Source of the DNA: CBDDFV01 sp965227335
Lineage (GTDB): Bacteria; Planctomycetota; Phycisphaerae; Phycisphaerales; SM1A02
Reading direction: 5' to 3'
Assembly: GCA_965227335.1 (NCBI GenBank)
Contig: CBDDFV010000005.1
Coordinates: 1 to 15,308, forward strand
DNA: 15,308 nucleotides
Each line of letters starts with the position of its first letter. Position 1 is the stretch's first letter. A program made the position numbers and the translations under genes. Shown here in pieces: positions 7,818-15,308 of the stretch. The notes below the pieces were generated by a model. That model did no database searches and had not been told where the DNA came from. It saw only the letters and a list, made by a program, of their open reading frames with translations.

Positions 7818-9383
7818 TTACTGGTACTGGTTGGTCGCTTCGGTTTCTTCGACCGTACGACCCAGCGAGTCTTCGCTCATGACGACCTTGAAGCGGATGT
7901 CGCCCGCTTCGACGGCCCGGACGGTGACCCGCCACGTGGCCTTGGCGCCCGGCGCCAGCGAGGGCAGCGGAGCGAACTCGACCGACTGACCGGTCTGCGT
8001 GGCGCGGGTGGCGCCTTCCGAGGACACGTACTGCTGCGCGGCTTCGAGCATGCAGTTCACCTTGATGTTCGTGCCCGTGGCCGAACCCTGGTTGGTGACG
8101 GTGATCACGTAGGTCTCGGTCTCGCCGATCTGCGTCGGGTCATTGATGTCGATGACCTCGAGGAGGATCGCCGGGATGCCGCGATAGTCGGTCTCCGCGG
8201 TGGCGGAGACGGCTTCGGCGCAGTAGGCCTGGGCCGTGGCGACGTTGCGCATCATGCCGATCGCGCCCATCGAGAAGGTGACCTTGACGGTCTTGGTCGC
8301 GTTGGGCTGCAGCGTGCCGACGTTCCAGGTCACGGCGCCGTTGGCGAGCGTGCCGCCGTCGGTCGCGCTCACGAAGGTCGCGCCGGCCGGGACCCGGTCG
8401 GTGATCTTCGTGTCACGGGCCACGCCGTTGCCGGTGTTGGTGACGGTGATGGTGTACTCGGTCTGGCCACGCACGTACTCGCGGGCTTCGCCGGTCTTGG
8501 TGATCTTCAGGGCCGGAGCCTTGACCACGGTGCTCACCGTGCCGGACTCCGCGGTGAGGCCGTCGCCCGACGCGGTCGCGCGGTTGGTGTACGAACCGAC
8601 CGCCCCGGCTTCAACGCGGGCGGTGTAGTCCTTCGACTGGCCGCTGTTGAGCGTGCCGACATCGAAGGTGATGTTGCTCTGGCCGTCGGTCGTGGTGAGA
8701 CCGTTCGGGAGCGGATCGTTGATCTTCACGCCGTTGACCGGACCGGTGCCGGAGTTGGTGACGGTGAAGCGATAGACGATCTCTTCACACCGCAGCACTT
8801 CGGCCGGACCCGTCTTGACGAGTTCGAGGGCCGGGCGGACCACCGGAATGGTCGCGCAAAGCAGCGAGTTGTACGCGACCGTCGCGCAGGAGCCGACGGT
8901 GCCTTCCGCAGTCGCCACGGCGTTGACCGTGATCACGCGGGATTCCTTGGGATCGAGGTTGCCGAGACCCCACGCGTTGCCGGCGGTCATCGCCGGGCTG
9001 GCGCCCGTGAGCCGCAGGTTGGAGCCGGGCTGATCGGTGACCGAGACGTCCGTCAGTTCGACATTCGTCAGGTTGGTGACGATGATCTCGTACTGGAACG
9101 GCTGGTTCACCCGCACCGAGGTCGGGACGCATTTCTCGATACCGACGGCGCTGGTCCGAGCGTTCCCGGTCGGGTACGCCATGGACGAGCAGGCCATCGC
9201 CGCGCTGGAGCGACGGGTCGGCCAGCCGGCGGTCGGCTGCGGGGCGGGCGTGACGACGGTGTCGTCGGAGTCGTAATACGGGCTCGCAGGTTCCGGGACC
9301 TCCTCACCGTTGCTCGCACAACCGATGAGAAGGCCGGACAGACTGAGGGCCAGCAGGGCTTTTGCCGTGAGTTGCCATTTCAT
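7818..9383 (-). CDS. DUF11-repeat outer-envelope lipoprotein (OmcB-like)
   Basis: This 521-residue protein starts with a lipoprotein signal peptide ending in the lipobox LLIGC (C22). A low-complexity linker (23-60) precedes four Ig-like DUF11 repeats of roughly 100 residues: about 85-182, 185-288, 290-395 and 405-521. Each has the repeat core of the kind YxIxVTNxG...V.DxxP, seen as YEIIVTNLTN (98-107), YRFTVTNSGTG (204-214), YTITVTNTGNG (310-320) and YVITVTNQGSA (425-435). Besides C22 there are seven Cys (65, 85, 166, 176, 199, 388, 444). DUF11 repeats occur in surface proteins, including the cysteine-rich outer-membrane protein OmcB of Chlamydia, a relative within the PVC superphylum, so a structural envelope role is inferred. 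The ATG at 9383 has GAGGA (9393-9397) 9 nt upstream; starting at 9407 would only add eight polar residues. The gene is monocistronic, with a good promoter upstream and a strong terminator downstream. Confidence 0.87.
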   Translation of the reverse strand: MKWQLTAKALLALSLSGLLIGCASNGEEVPEPASPYYDSDDTVVTPAPQPTAGWPTRRSSAAMACSSMAYPTGNARTSAVGIEKCVPTSVRVNQPFQYEIIVTNLTNVELTDVSVTDQPGSNLRLTGASPAMTAGNAWGLGNLDPKESRVITVNAVATAEGTVGSCATVAYNSLLCATIPVVRPALELVKTGPAEVLRCEEIVYRFTVTNSGTGPVNGVKINDPLPNGLTTTDGQSNITFDVGTLNSGQSKDYTARVEAGAVGSYTNRATASGDGLTAESGTVSTVVKAPALKITKTGEAREYVRGQTEYTITVTNTGNGVARDTKITDRVPAGATFVSATDGGTLANGAVTWNVGTLQPNATKTVKVTFSMGAIGMMRNVATAQAYCAEAVSATAETDYRGIPAILLEVIDINDPTQIGETETYVITVTNQGSATGTNIKVNCMLEAAQQYVSSEGATRATQTGQSVEFAPLPSLAPGAKATWRVTVRAVEAGDIRFKVVMSEDSLGRTVEETEATNQYQ

Positions 9384-9392
9384 ACGATGGGT

Positions 9393-9397
9393 TCCTC
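9393..9397 (-). promoter_or_regulatory. Ribosome binding site of the DUF11 lipoprotein gene
   Basis: GAGGA read leftward, 9 nt before the ATG at 9383. It supports that ATG over the upstream in-frame Met at 9407. Confidence 0.65.
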
Positions 9398-9536
9398 TCT
9401 CCATCAAGAGTCAGGAAGTTCGATGAGCCGCTCCCAAAATGAAACGGCTCGAAGGGGTCAGGTGTCGCAGACGCGGGAAGACATGGGGGGCCCGCGCTGA
9501 AGGCGCGACTGTAGCGCCGGCGGTGAGACGCTGCGG

Positions 9537-9565
9537 AGAATACCGTGAGAAAGTCGATGTGACAA
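9537..9565 (-). promoter_or_regulatory. Sigma70-type promoter of the DUF11 lipoprotein gene
   Basis: Read leftward, TTGTCA (9565-9560, five of six consensus bases) and TATTCT (9542-9537, four of six) are exactly 17 nt apart. Initiation would fall near 9530, leaving a leader of about 147 nt before the ATG at 9383. It is the best promoter match seen in the window, though found by eye only. Confidence 0.5.
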
Positions 9566-9916
9566 ACGCTCCGGACCTCGCTGATCGGGCCTGAGGGGCC
9601 CGAAATCGCCGTTTCACTTCTCCGCCGCCATCGCCGATGGGACCGACGGCCCGCGCCCTAAATCGACTGGCGTCATCAGGTTGCATCGTGTGGCCGCATG
9701 CTCCGGCCCGTCGTCCTGGCCGACGAATCTGGCCATTCGGGGTCATTCGGCGGATCGTGCAGACGGATCTCCTCCGGGATGTCGATTCGTGTCAGCGCTC
9801 ACCTCGTCCGCGGACCGGGCTGGCCACACGCCGCACAATCTCATACCCTTCGGGATTGAGCCGCTCCCGACGACGCCCGGCGGGCGGCGCAGGCCCACGC
9901 GGGCCGAGGTGTTGTC
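9566..9916. other. Gene-free spacer upstream of the FlgI-like gene
   Basis: About 350 bp between the DUF11 promoter and the FlgI-like start. ORFs here have no start context or recognisable protein content and overlap other signals. It contains a perfect 6-bp hairpin, CGGGCC (9586-9591) with GGCCCG (9597-9602), and presumably the promoter of the FlgI-like gene, for which I see no convincing -35/-10 pair. The Shine-Dalgarno GAGGT is at 9906-9910, 6 nt before the ATG. Confidence 0.5.
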
Positions 9917-11791
9917 ATGCATGCTGGAAACGGTCCTGAACGCCCCGGGCGGGCGGCGCTCCTCGCGATTGTCGGTGGGAGCCTCCTGCTCCTGGCCGCC
10001 TGCTCCGATATCGAACGCGCCCAGCCCCGGCCCCGGCCCACCGCCGTCGAGCCGATGTCGATCACCGTCTCGCAGATCATGCGGGGCACGATTTCCGCCG
10101 ACGCCGGCATTGTCGGGTATCAGCGACGGGTCGTGCGTGGCTACGGCCTCGTGGTCGGCCTCGACGGGACCGGCTCACGCGACGTGCCGCCCTTCCTGCG
10201 CGAGCACATGCGGGCGATCATGGAAAAGAACGGCATCGGCAGCGACCAGCTCGGGGCCGGCCGGTTCGACGCCGACGACATGCTCAACTCGGCCGATACC
10301 GCCATCGTCGTCGTCGAAGCCGCGCTCCCGCCCGGGGCCAGCCAGGGCACGCGGTTCGATGTCCGCGTCTTCGCCGACCCCCGCACCGGCGCCACCAGCC
10401 TCGAAGGCGGACGACTCTACACCACCGAACTGCGGCCGATGACCAATCCCGGGCTCCCGCCCACGGGGGCGCGGCAGGCCTTCGCCGTCGCCCGGGCGTC
10501 CGGCGACATCCTGCTCAATCCGTTCGCTCAGCCCGGCGAGGCGGCGAGCATTCAGGTCAACACCACGGTCGGTCGGATCCTCAACGGCGGCGTGGTCACC
10601 CGCAACCTGCCGATGAAGCTCCGCCTCGCCAATCCCAGCTATACCAAGGCCCGCACGATCCAGGATGCCATCAACGGCCGCTTCCCCCGAGAGCCCGGCC
10701 AGCGGGACGACACGGCCCGCGGCGAATCGGACGAGGCTCTGGAACTCACTGTCCCGCCGTCCTATCGCGACGAGCCCTCGGACTTCGTCGAACTGGTTCG
10801 CCACACCTCGCTGTTCCAGGCGGGGGCGGGCAAGACCGCGGACTCGATCAAGCGGCTCGTCCTGGCGAATCCCGAGTTCGCACGCTCCGCCTCGTGGCGG
10901 TGGGAAGCGCTCGGCCAGCGGGCGCTGCCGATCGTGCAATCGCTGTACGACTTCCCGGAGGAGCTGCCCCGGCTCGCGGCGTTGCGGGCGGGCGCTCGTC
11001 TCCAGGATCCCCTCGTCGTGGCGCCGCTGGTCGAGATGATCCAGTCCGGCTCCTACGACTCGATGCTGACCGCCGTGCAGCTTCTCGCCCTGGTCGGGAC
11101 CGATCCTTACGTCAGTCAGGTCCTGCGGGACCTGGCGTCCCATCCGGACGTCGATATCCGACTGGAGGCGTACGAGGCCCTGGCCGAGCATCGTGACCCG
11201 GCGCTCAATCGACGCGTGATCAACGACAGCTTCGTCCTTGATGTCGTGCCGTCCGACTTCCCGATGATCTACGTCACGCAGACCGGGCTGCCTCGCATCG
11301 TGCTCTTCGGACGGGACGTCGAGATTCGCCGGCCGATCTTCGCCCGGGCGTGGGGCAACCGGTTCATCGCCAATGCGGAGCCGACCGACGAGCAGATCGA
11401 GATCTACTTCCGCGAAGCGGACGCCACGGAAGGGGCGATTCTCAACGTCGACCCCGACCTCGTGAAGTTCGTGGAGTTCCTCGGTCACGAGCCGACCGCG
11501 GCGGCCCCCGCCCCGGGCCTCGCGATGACGTTCGGGGAGACGACCGGGATTCTCTTCGAGTTGTGGCGGCAGGACTACCTCCCGGTCGATTTCAAGGTGG
11601 AGCAGGACCGCATTCGCGCCGCGATCCTCCGCAGCGAAACCGAAGACCTCGAAGCGGATCGTCCCGAGTTCTCCGAGGGCGCCGATCCCGACTTCGACTT
11701 CCTCGATCCGACGGCGGAGGGCGAATTCCTGCCCGGTCCCGACGGGAATTCGGGCGGAAACGGGGTTGGGGAATCGGGCGCCGGCGGGTAG
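9917..11791 (+). CDS. FlgI-like (flagellar P-ring domain) lipoprotein with a HEAT-like segment
   Basis: This 624-residue protein has a lipoprotein signal (hydrophobic 13-28, lipobox LLAAC, C29). Residues about 60-320 match FlgI, the periplasmic P-ring protein of the flagellar basal body: RVVRGYGLVVGLDGTGSRD (71-89), ALPPGASQGTRFDVRVFADP (136-155), SLEGGRLYTTEL (161-172) and the strand-rich SIQVNTTVGRILNGGVVTR (211-229) followed by ANPSYTKARTIQDAINGRF (238-256). FlgI is usually about 365 residues with a plain signal peptide. Here about 300 residues are added: a helical HEAT-like stretch (about 330-430, PLVEMIQSG...RLEAYEALAEHRD), a second globular part (435-575) and an acidic/Gly-rich tail. 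No other flagellar gene is nearby. GAGGT 6 nt upstream supports the ATG at 9917. Automated annotation would probably call it FlgI; a non-flagellar envelope role is an open possibility. Confidence 0.82.
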   Translation: MHAGNGPERPGRAALLAIVGGSLLLLAACSDIERAQPRPRPTAVEPMSITVSQIMRGTISADAGIVGYQRRVVRGYGLVVGLDGTGSRDVPPFLREHMRAIMEKNGIGSDQLGAGRFDADDMLNSADTAIVVVEAALPPGASQGTRFDVRVFADPRTGATSLEGGRLYTTELRPMTNPGLPPTGARQAFAVARASGDILLNPFAQPGEAASIQVNTTVGRILNGGVVTRNLPMKLRLANPSYTKARTIQDAINGRFPREPGQRDDTARGESDEALELTVPPSYRDEPSDFVELVRHTSLFQAGAGKTADSIKRLVLANPEFARSASWRWEALGQRALPIVQSLYDFPEELPRLAALRAGARLQDPLVVAPLVEMIQSGSYDSMLTAVQLLALVGTDPYVSQVLRDLASHPDVDIRLEAYEALAEHRDPALNRRVINDSFVLDVVPSDFPMIYVTQTGLPRIVLFGRDVEIRRPIFARAWGNRFIANAEPTDEQIEIYFREADATEGAILNVDPDLVKFVEFLGHEPTAAAPAPGLAMTFGETTGILFELWRQDYLPVDFKVEQDRIRAAILRSETEDLEADRPEFSEGADPDFDFLDPTAEGEFLPGPDGNSGGNGVGESGAGG

Positions 11792-11807
11792 ACTGCGTCG
11801 GATGCCA

Positions 11808-11823
11808 GCGTCCTTCGGGACGC
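11808..11823 (+). terminator. UUCG-tetraloop hairpin after the FlgI-like gene
   Basis: GCGTCC and GGACGC close a TTCG tetraloop (11814-11817), the very stable C(UUCG)G type, 16 nt past the stop. A smaller stem, GGGG (11832-11835) with CCCC (11841-11844), follows. No proper U-tract is present, so it may stabilise the 3' end of the mRNA rather than terminate by itself. Confidence 0.4.
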
Positions 11824-11856
11824 GACATCTTGGGGTCCGGCCCCTCATTGAGCCGA

Positions 11857-11891
11857 AGATCTGGGTGACGGCCCGCGCGTCCGCCAGATCT
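11857..11891 (+). repeat. Composite 35-nt inverted repeat in the smc leader
   Basis: AGATCTGG (11857-11864) pairs with CCAGATCT (11884-11891), and after a symmetric 2x2 mismatch GACG (11867-11870) pairs with CGTC (11878-11881) around a 7-nt loop. In all there are 12 base pairs. No T-tract follows in either direction. It could be an RNA leader stem or a dyad-symmetric protein-binding site; the sequence alone does not decide. Confidence 0.5.
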
Positions 11892-11959
11892 CGGGGGTGA
11901 GCGGCCGCGCATGGGACTCCGGATTTCACGGGTCTCAGGAGGAGATCCGTCGCCCTGAC

Positions 11960-11966
11960 AGGAGGT
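11960..11966 (+). promoter_or_regulatory. Strong ribosome binding site of smc
   Basis: AGGAGGT, a full Shine-Dalgarno match, with a 9-nt spacer to the ATG at 11976. It is the strongest in the window and fixes the start at the conserved MRLAKVTLSGFKSF. Confidence 0.85.
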
Positions 11967-11975
11967 CGCCCTCGC

Positions 11976-14900
11976 ATGCGTCTCGCCAAAGTCACGCTTT
12001 CCGGGTTCAAGTCGTTTGCGGATACCACGGAGATTCGCTTCGACGATCCCATCACCGGCATCGTCGGTCCGAACGGCTGCGGCAAGAGCAACGTCGTCGA
12101 CGGGGTGAAGTGGGTGCTCGGCGAGCGCTCCGCGAAGAGTCTGCGTGGCGACGCCATGCTCGACGTCATCTTCGCCGGCTCCTCGGCCCGCAAGCCGAGC
12201 GGTCTGGCTTCAGTGACGCTGACGTTTGAAAACCCCGTCACGCGCCCCGACGCCGCGTCGCCGGTGGAACGCCGCGCCCTGGGCGTCGACACCGAGTTCG
12301 TCGACGTCTCGCGCCGGCTCTACCGCGACGGGCGCAGCGAGTATCTGATCAACGGCCGCAAGGCGCGGCTGCGCGACATCAAGGAACTGTTCATGGACAC
12401 GGGCGTCGGGACGAACGCCTACTCCATCATCGAACAGGGCAAGGTCGACGCGATGCTGCGGGCCAACCCGCAGGACCGACGGGCGATCTTCGAAGAGGCC
12501 GCCGGCGTCGCGAAGTTCAAGGCCCGCAAGATCGAGGCGACCCGGAAGCTCGAGCGGAGCGAGAACAACCTCATTCGGGTGCGCGAACAGCTCGCCAACA
12601 CGGAGCGTCGACTCCGCATCGTCAAGGGGCAGGCGGCCAAGGCGCGGCGGTTCCAGGAACTCGACGCCCGCTTCCAGACGCTTCAGCTCGACTACTCGCT
12701 CGACATCTATCACGAACTGCTCGATGCGCTCGAATCCCGCACCGTCGCCATACGAGAGCTGGAACGGCAGCGACGCGACCTCGCGGAAGGCCTCCGCGAA
12801 GGCGAGGAAGCCAAGCAGCGAGCCGAGATCGCGCGTCAGGAAGTCGAACAGCAACAGCGGCAGGCCGAGGAACGACGCCTCGAAATGGTCGCGGCGAAGA
12901 AGCAGGCGGAGCAACGTCTCGAACTGACCGAACGCAACATCGCCGACGCCGCGAAGCACCTCGCGGAAGAGGAATCCCGCGTCGAGGAGTTCGCGGCGAA
13001 GATCGAACACCTCGAAGCGGAAGCGGCGACGCTCGACAAGGCGATTGCGGCTGAATCCGACCGGATGGACCAGTTCGAGACGGCGGTCGGCGAGCTTGCC
13101 GAGGATCGCGCCCGACTCGACCAGGCGGCGGGCGCGGCGGCCCGGCGGCTTCGGGAACTGGAATCCGCGATCACCGCCGGCGAACGCGAGATCTCCCAGA
13201 TCGAATCGCGGCTGGAAACGATCGACGATCGCTGTGCGACGCTCGATCAGCAGGCGGAGCGCCTCGGGAACCAGGCCGCGCGTGTCGACGATGAACTCGA
13301 ATCATCGCGCGATCGCACGAGCGAGATTCGAACCGTCCGCGATGAGGCGCGGCGGGACGTGGAACGACTCGAGAACGACCTCGCGGAGCACGAGGCGACC
13401 GCCGCGTCGCTCGGCGACCGACAGGCGGCGCTCACCGGCGAGATCGCCGACACCCGGCACGCCCTCGCCGCCGCGGAGTCGCGTCAGCGTCTCCTGCGTG
13501 AAATGCAGGACGCCCGCGAAGGTCTCGGCGATGCGGTCAAGACCGTGCTCGACGATCCGGAGCGTTTCCCGCACGTGCGCGGCCTGCTCGCGGACGCTAT
13601 CACCACGGACCGCGAACACGCCCACCTCGTGGAGTTCGCCCTCGGGGAAAAGCTCGAAACCCTGATCGTCGACGGTGTCGACGACGTGCGCACGCTCGCC
13701 CGGGCGGTTCGTGATCTGCCCGGACGCGTCAGCTTCATGACGACCGTCGAGTCGAACTCGGACGTCGAGACGATCCCGGACGTCTGCGGACTGGCGGTCG
13801 GCTGGGTGACGCCGCTGCTCGAATTCGTCACCGTCGAGCCGCACGCGGCGCCGGCGTTGCGACGACTGCTCCGACGCACCGCCGTCGTCCGCGATCTCGA
13901 CGCGGCGATGATGCTCGCCGCCGGTCCGATGCGCGGCTGGCGGTTCGTCACCCAGGCGGGCGAAGTGTGCCACGCCGACGGCCGTATCGAAACCGGCCGG
14001 GCCACGGGCGACGGCGTCCGGGACGGCTGGCTCAGCCGCCGGGCGGAGATTACGGAGCTTGATGCAGATATCGAACGTCGGTCCGGCCGACTTGCCCGTC
14101 TCGAAGCGGAGCTTGGCGACCTCGTCGCGGCGTCGGAAGAAACCCAGGCTCGCCGGGCTTCGGTGATGCGGACGCTCGACGAGCGCCGAAACGCCGCGGT
14201 CGACGCGGGCTACCAGCTCGAACGTCTCGAGGCGGATATCGAACGTCTCGAACGCGAGTCGGCGAACGTGCGGGAGGAGCGCGTCGATGTGGATCGGCGG
14301 GCGCAGGACCTCGAAGCCGAGCGGGTGCAGGTGACGAAACGTCTCGGCGAGCTGCGTCAGACGATCGAAACCCAGCGGGAGACGCTGCGGTCGGCGGAGG
14401 CCGTCCACGAGGAAGCACAGACGAAGCTCCACCAGTTGCAGGAGCGACAGACCGCCGCCCGAGTCTCGCTCGGCCAGGCGCGGGAGAAGCTCGACGGCGT
14501 GCGACGGGAGCGTCGCCGGCTGGAGAGCGACCGGACGGAGACGACGCGTCAGCACGAGATCAGTCAGGGGCAGTTGGAGCGTCGACGGGAGCAGTTGGCG
14601 CAGTACGACGAGATCGTCGACGAGGCCCGGGCCGCGGCGGCGGAGGCGGTGGAGGGGTTGGAGAGCATCCACGCCGCACTGGAGGGGTTTGAATCACAGG
14701 TCGCCGCCGCACACGAAGCGGTTGCGCAGGCGGCGCACGAGCTGAACGATGTACGCTCCGCCGCGAGTCGGCTCGACCGCGAGTTCCACGAGGTGGAGCT
14801 TGCGCGGCGGGAGCTGGAGATCAAGCGAGAGAATCTCGAGGAGCGCACGCTGACCGAAAGCGATGTCGACCTCGCGGAGGCGTACGGCGACTATCAGGCC

Positions 14901-15308
14901 CGGCGGAAATCGGATGATTTCGAAGCGATTGATCGCGAGACCGCGCTGGCGGAGCTGACGGAACTCCGGACGGAGATCAGGAAGCTCGGCAACGTCAACA
15001 TCGACGCGATCGCCGAGGAAGAGACGCTCGAGGAGCGGAACGTCGATCTGCAGCAGCAGGTCGAGGACATCGACGAAGCATGCGCGCAGTTGACCGCCCT
15101 GATTGAGGAGCTTGATGACGCGAGCATTCGTCGGTTCGAGGAGACCTTCACGGCGATCCGTGATGCGTTCGCGGGATCGCAGGGGATGTTCCGCAAGATG
15201 TTCGGCGGCGGCAGCGCGGATCTCGTGCTGGTGCCGGACGACGAGGGGAAGACGGACTTCCTGACGAGCGGCATTGAGATCCGGGCGAAGCCGCCGGGCA
15301 AGGAGCCG
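11976..15308 (+). CDS. smc: Chromosome segregation protein SMC (C-terminus cut by window edge)
   Basis: SMC is the ATPase of bacterial condensin; dimers with ScpA/ScpB organise and segregate the chromosome. The 1111 visible residues are in one frame with no stop. The N-terminal ATPase half has LSGFKSFAD (8-16), Walker A GPNGCGKS (31-38), the R-loop region GERSAKSLRG (49-58) and the Q-loop stretch YSIIEQGKVD followed by RRAIFEEAAGVAKFKARK. A long heptad-rich coiled coil runs from about 170 to 510, a hinge domain from about 528 to 685 (HVRGLLADAI ... GDGVRDG), and a returning coiled coil to about 1040. The end, SGIEIRAKPPGKEP, is the conserved start of the C-terminal head. The signature motif, Walker B and D-loop should lie in about 80-100 residues beyond the right edge. 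AGGAGGT 9 nt upstream supports the start. Confidence 0.96.
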   Translation, partial: MRLAKVTLSGFKSFADTTEIRFDDPITGIVGPNGCGKSNVVDGVKWVLGERSAKSLRGDAMLDVIFAGSSARKPSGLASVTLTFENPVTRPDAASPVERRALGVDTEFVDVSRRLYRDGRSEYLINGRKARLRDIKELFMDTGVGTNAYSIIEQGKVDAMLRANPQDRRAIFEEAAGVAKFKARKIEATRKLERSENNLIRVREQLANTERRLRIVKGQAAKARRFQELDARFQTLQLDYSLDIYHELLDALESRTVAIRELERQRRDLAEGLREGEEAKQRAEIARQEVEQQQRQAEERRLEMVAAKKQAEQRLELTERNIADAAKHLAEEESRVEEFAAKIEHLEAEAATLDKAIAAESDRMDQFETAVGELAEDRARLDQAAGAAARRLRELESAITAGEREISQIESRLETIDDRCATLDQQAERLGNQAARVDDELESSRDRTSEIRTVRDEARRDVERLENDLAEHEATAASLGDRQAALTGEIADTRHALAAAESRQRLLREMQDAREGLGDAVKTVLDDPERFPHVRGLLADAITTDREHAHLVEFALGEKLETLIVDGVDDVRTLARAVRDLPGRVSFMTTVESNSDVETIPDVCGLAVGWVTPLLEFVTVEPHAAPALRRLLRRTAVVRDLDAAMMLAAGPMRGWRFVTQAGEVCHADGRIETGRATGDGVRDGWLSRRAEITELDADIERRSGRLARLEAELGDLVAASEETQARRASVMRTLDERRNAAVDAGYQLERLEADIERLERESANVREERVDVDRRAQDLEAERVQVTKRLGELRQTIETQRETLRSAEAVHEEAQTKLHQLQERQTAARVSLGQAREKLDGVRRERRRLESDRTETTRQHEISQGQLERRREQLAQYDEIVDEARAAAAEAVEGLESIHAALEGFESQVAAAHEAVAQAAHELNDVRSAASRLDREFHEVELARRELEIKRENLEERTLTESDVDLAEAYGDYQARRKSDDFEAIDRETALAELTELRTEIRKLGNVNIDAIAEEETLEERNVDLQQQVEDIDEACAQLTALIEELDDASIRRFEETFTAIRDAFAGSQGMFRKMFGGGSADLVLVPDDEGKTDFLTSGIEIRAKPPGKEP

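Noticed and set aside
7524..9500. A 658-codon rightward ORF lying opposite the DUF11 lipoprotein gene
   Set aside because: Its protein is Arg/Gly/Asp/Val-rich without any recognisable domain and it overlaps the dockerin gene end. It is a by-product of high-GC codon use on the other strand, where the repeat protein, promoter, Shine-Dalgarno and terminator all agree.
9586..9602. Hairpin considered as a terminator in the gap before the FlgI-like gene
   Set aside because: Only 6 bp with no T-tract on either strand, and no gene ends nearby.
9681..10442. A rightward ORF with an ATG at 9921 overlapping the FlgI-like start
   Set aside because: The Ser/Pro/Arg-rich product has no domain. The ATG at 9917 in the neighbouring frame has GAGGT at the right distance and gives a lipoprotein signal.
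10175..12292. A 705-codon leftward ORF across the FlgI-like gene and the smc start
   Set aside because: It crosses two well-supported rightward genes and their spacer, with low-complexity Arg/Gly/Glu content.
13302..14672. A 456-codon leftward ORF opposite smc
   Set aside because: It is antisense to the coiled coil and hinge of an intact SMC frame; the composition mirrors the Glu/Arg-rich heptads.
1..15308. A new defence, mobile or biosynthetic system
   Set aside because: All long coding regions have recognised families, are spread over both strands in short units, and no nuclease/effector pairs, integrase, direct-repeat array or biosynthetic cluster is visible.

Overview
The window is high-GC DNA (about two thirds G+C by eye) and reads as a chromosomal stretch of a planctomycete, most likely of the Phycisphaerae type. 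The best clues are a secreted protein ending in the paired dockerin-like repeats (DFNQDG...ID...LLSQWG) common in that group, a DUF11-repeat lipoprotein, and a FlgI-like lipoprotein with no flagellar genes around it. The informational genes (hrpA, greA, smc) are ordinary bacterial housekeeping genes. No mobile element, CRISPR array, rRNA or tRNA gene, or sign of recent transfer was seen.

Layout. Positions 1-5122 are a leftward cluster transcribed in the order hrpA (ATP-dependent RNA helicase), a beta-class carbonic anhydrase 25 nt downstream, then greA, which is cut by the left edge. A 101-bp divergent promoter region separates hrpA from a rightward secreted M14 zinc carboxypeptidase (5224-6777) and a rightward secreted dockerin-type protein (6886-7605). 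These converge on a leftward DUF11 lipoprotein gene (7818-9383). Two hairpins lie in the convergent gap: an excellent intrinsic terminator for the leftward gene and a strong stem with a weak U-tract for the rightward one. A 533-bp gap without a supported gene (9384-9916) holds a good sigma70-type promoter for the DUF11 gene and its roughly 147-nt leader. Rightward again come the FlgI-like/HEAT-like lipoprotein gene (9917-11791) and, after a 184-bp hairpin-rich spacer, smc (11976 to the right edge, C-terminus missing).

Functionally the window joins cytoplasmic information processing (helicase, transcript cleavage factor, chromosome condensation) with four cell-envelope or exported proteins: M14 peptidase, dockerin protein, DUF11 lipoprotein and FlgI-like lipoprotein. 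These are adjacent but not one operon, and I see no evidence that they form a dedicated new system. The items most worth following up are the FlgI-domain lipoprotein fused to a HEAT-like segment, the DUF11 lipoprotein that recalls chlamydial OmcB, and the composite hairpin in the smc leader.
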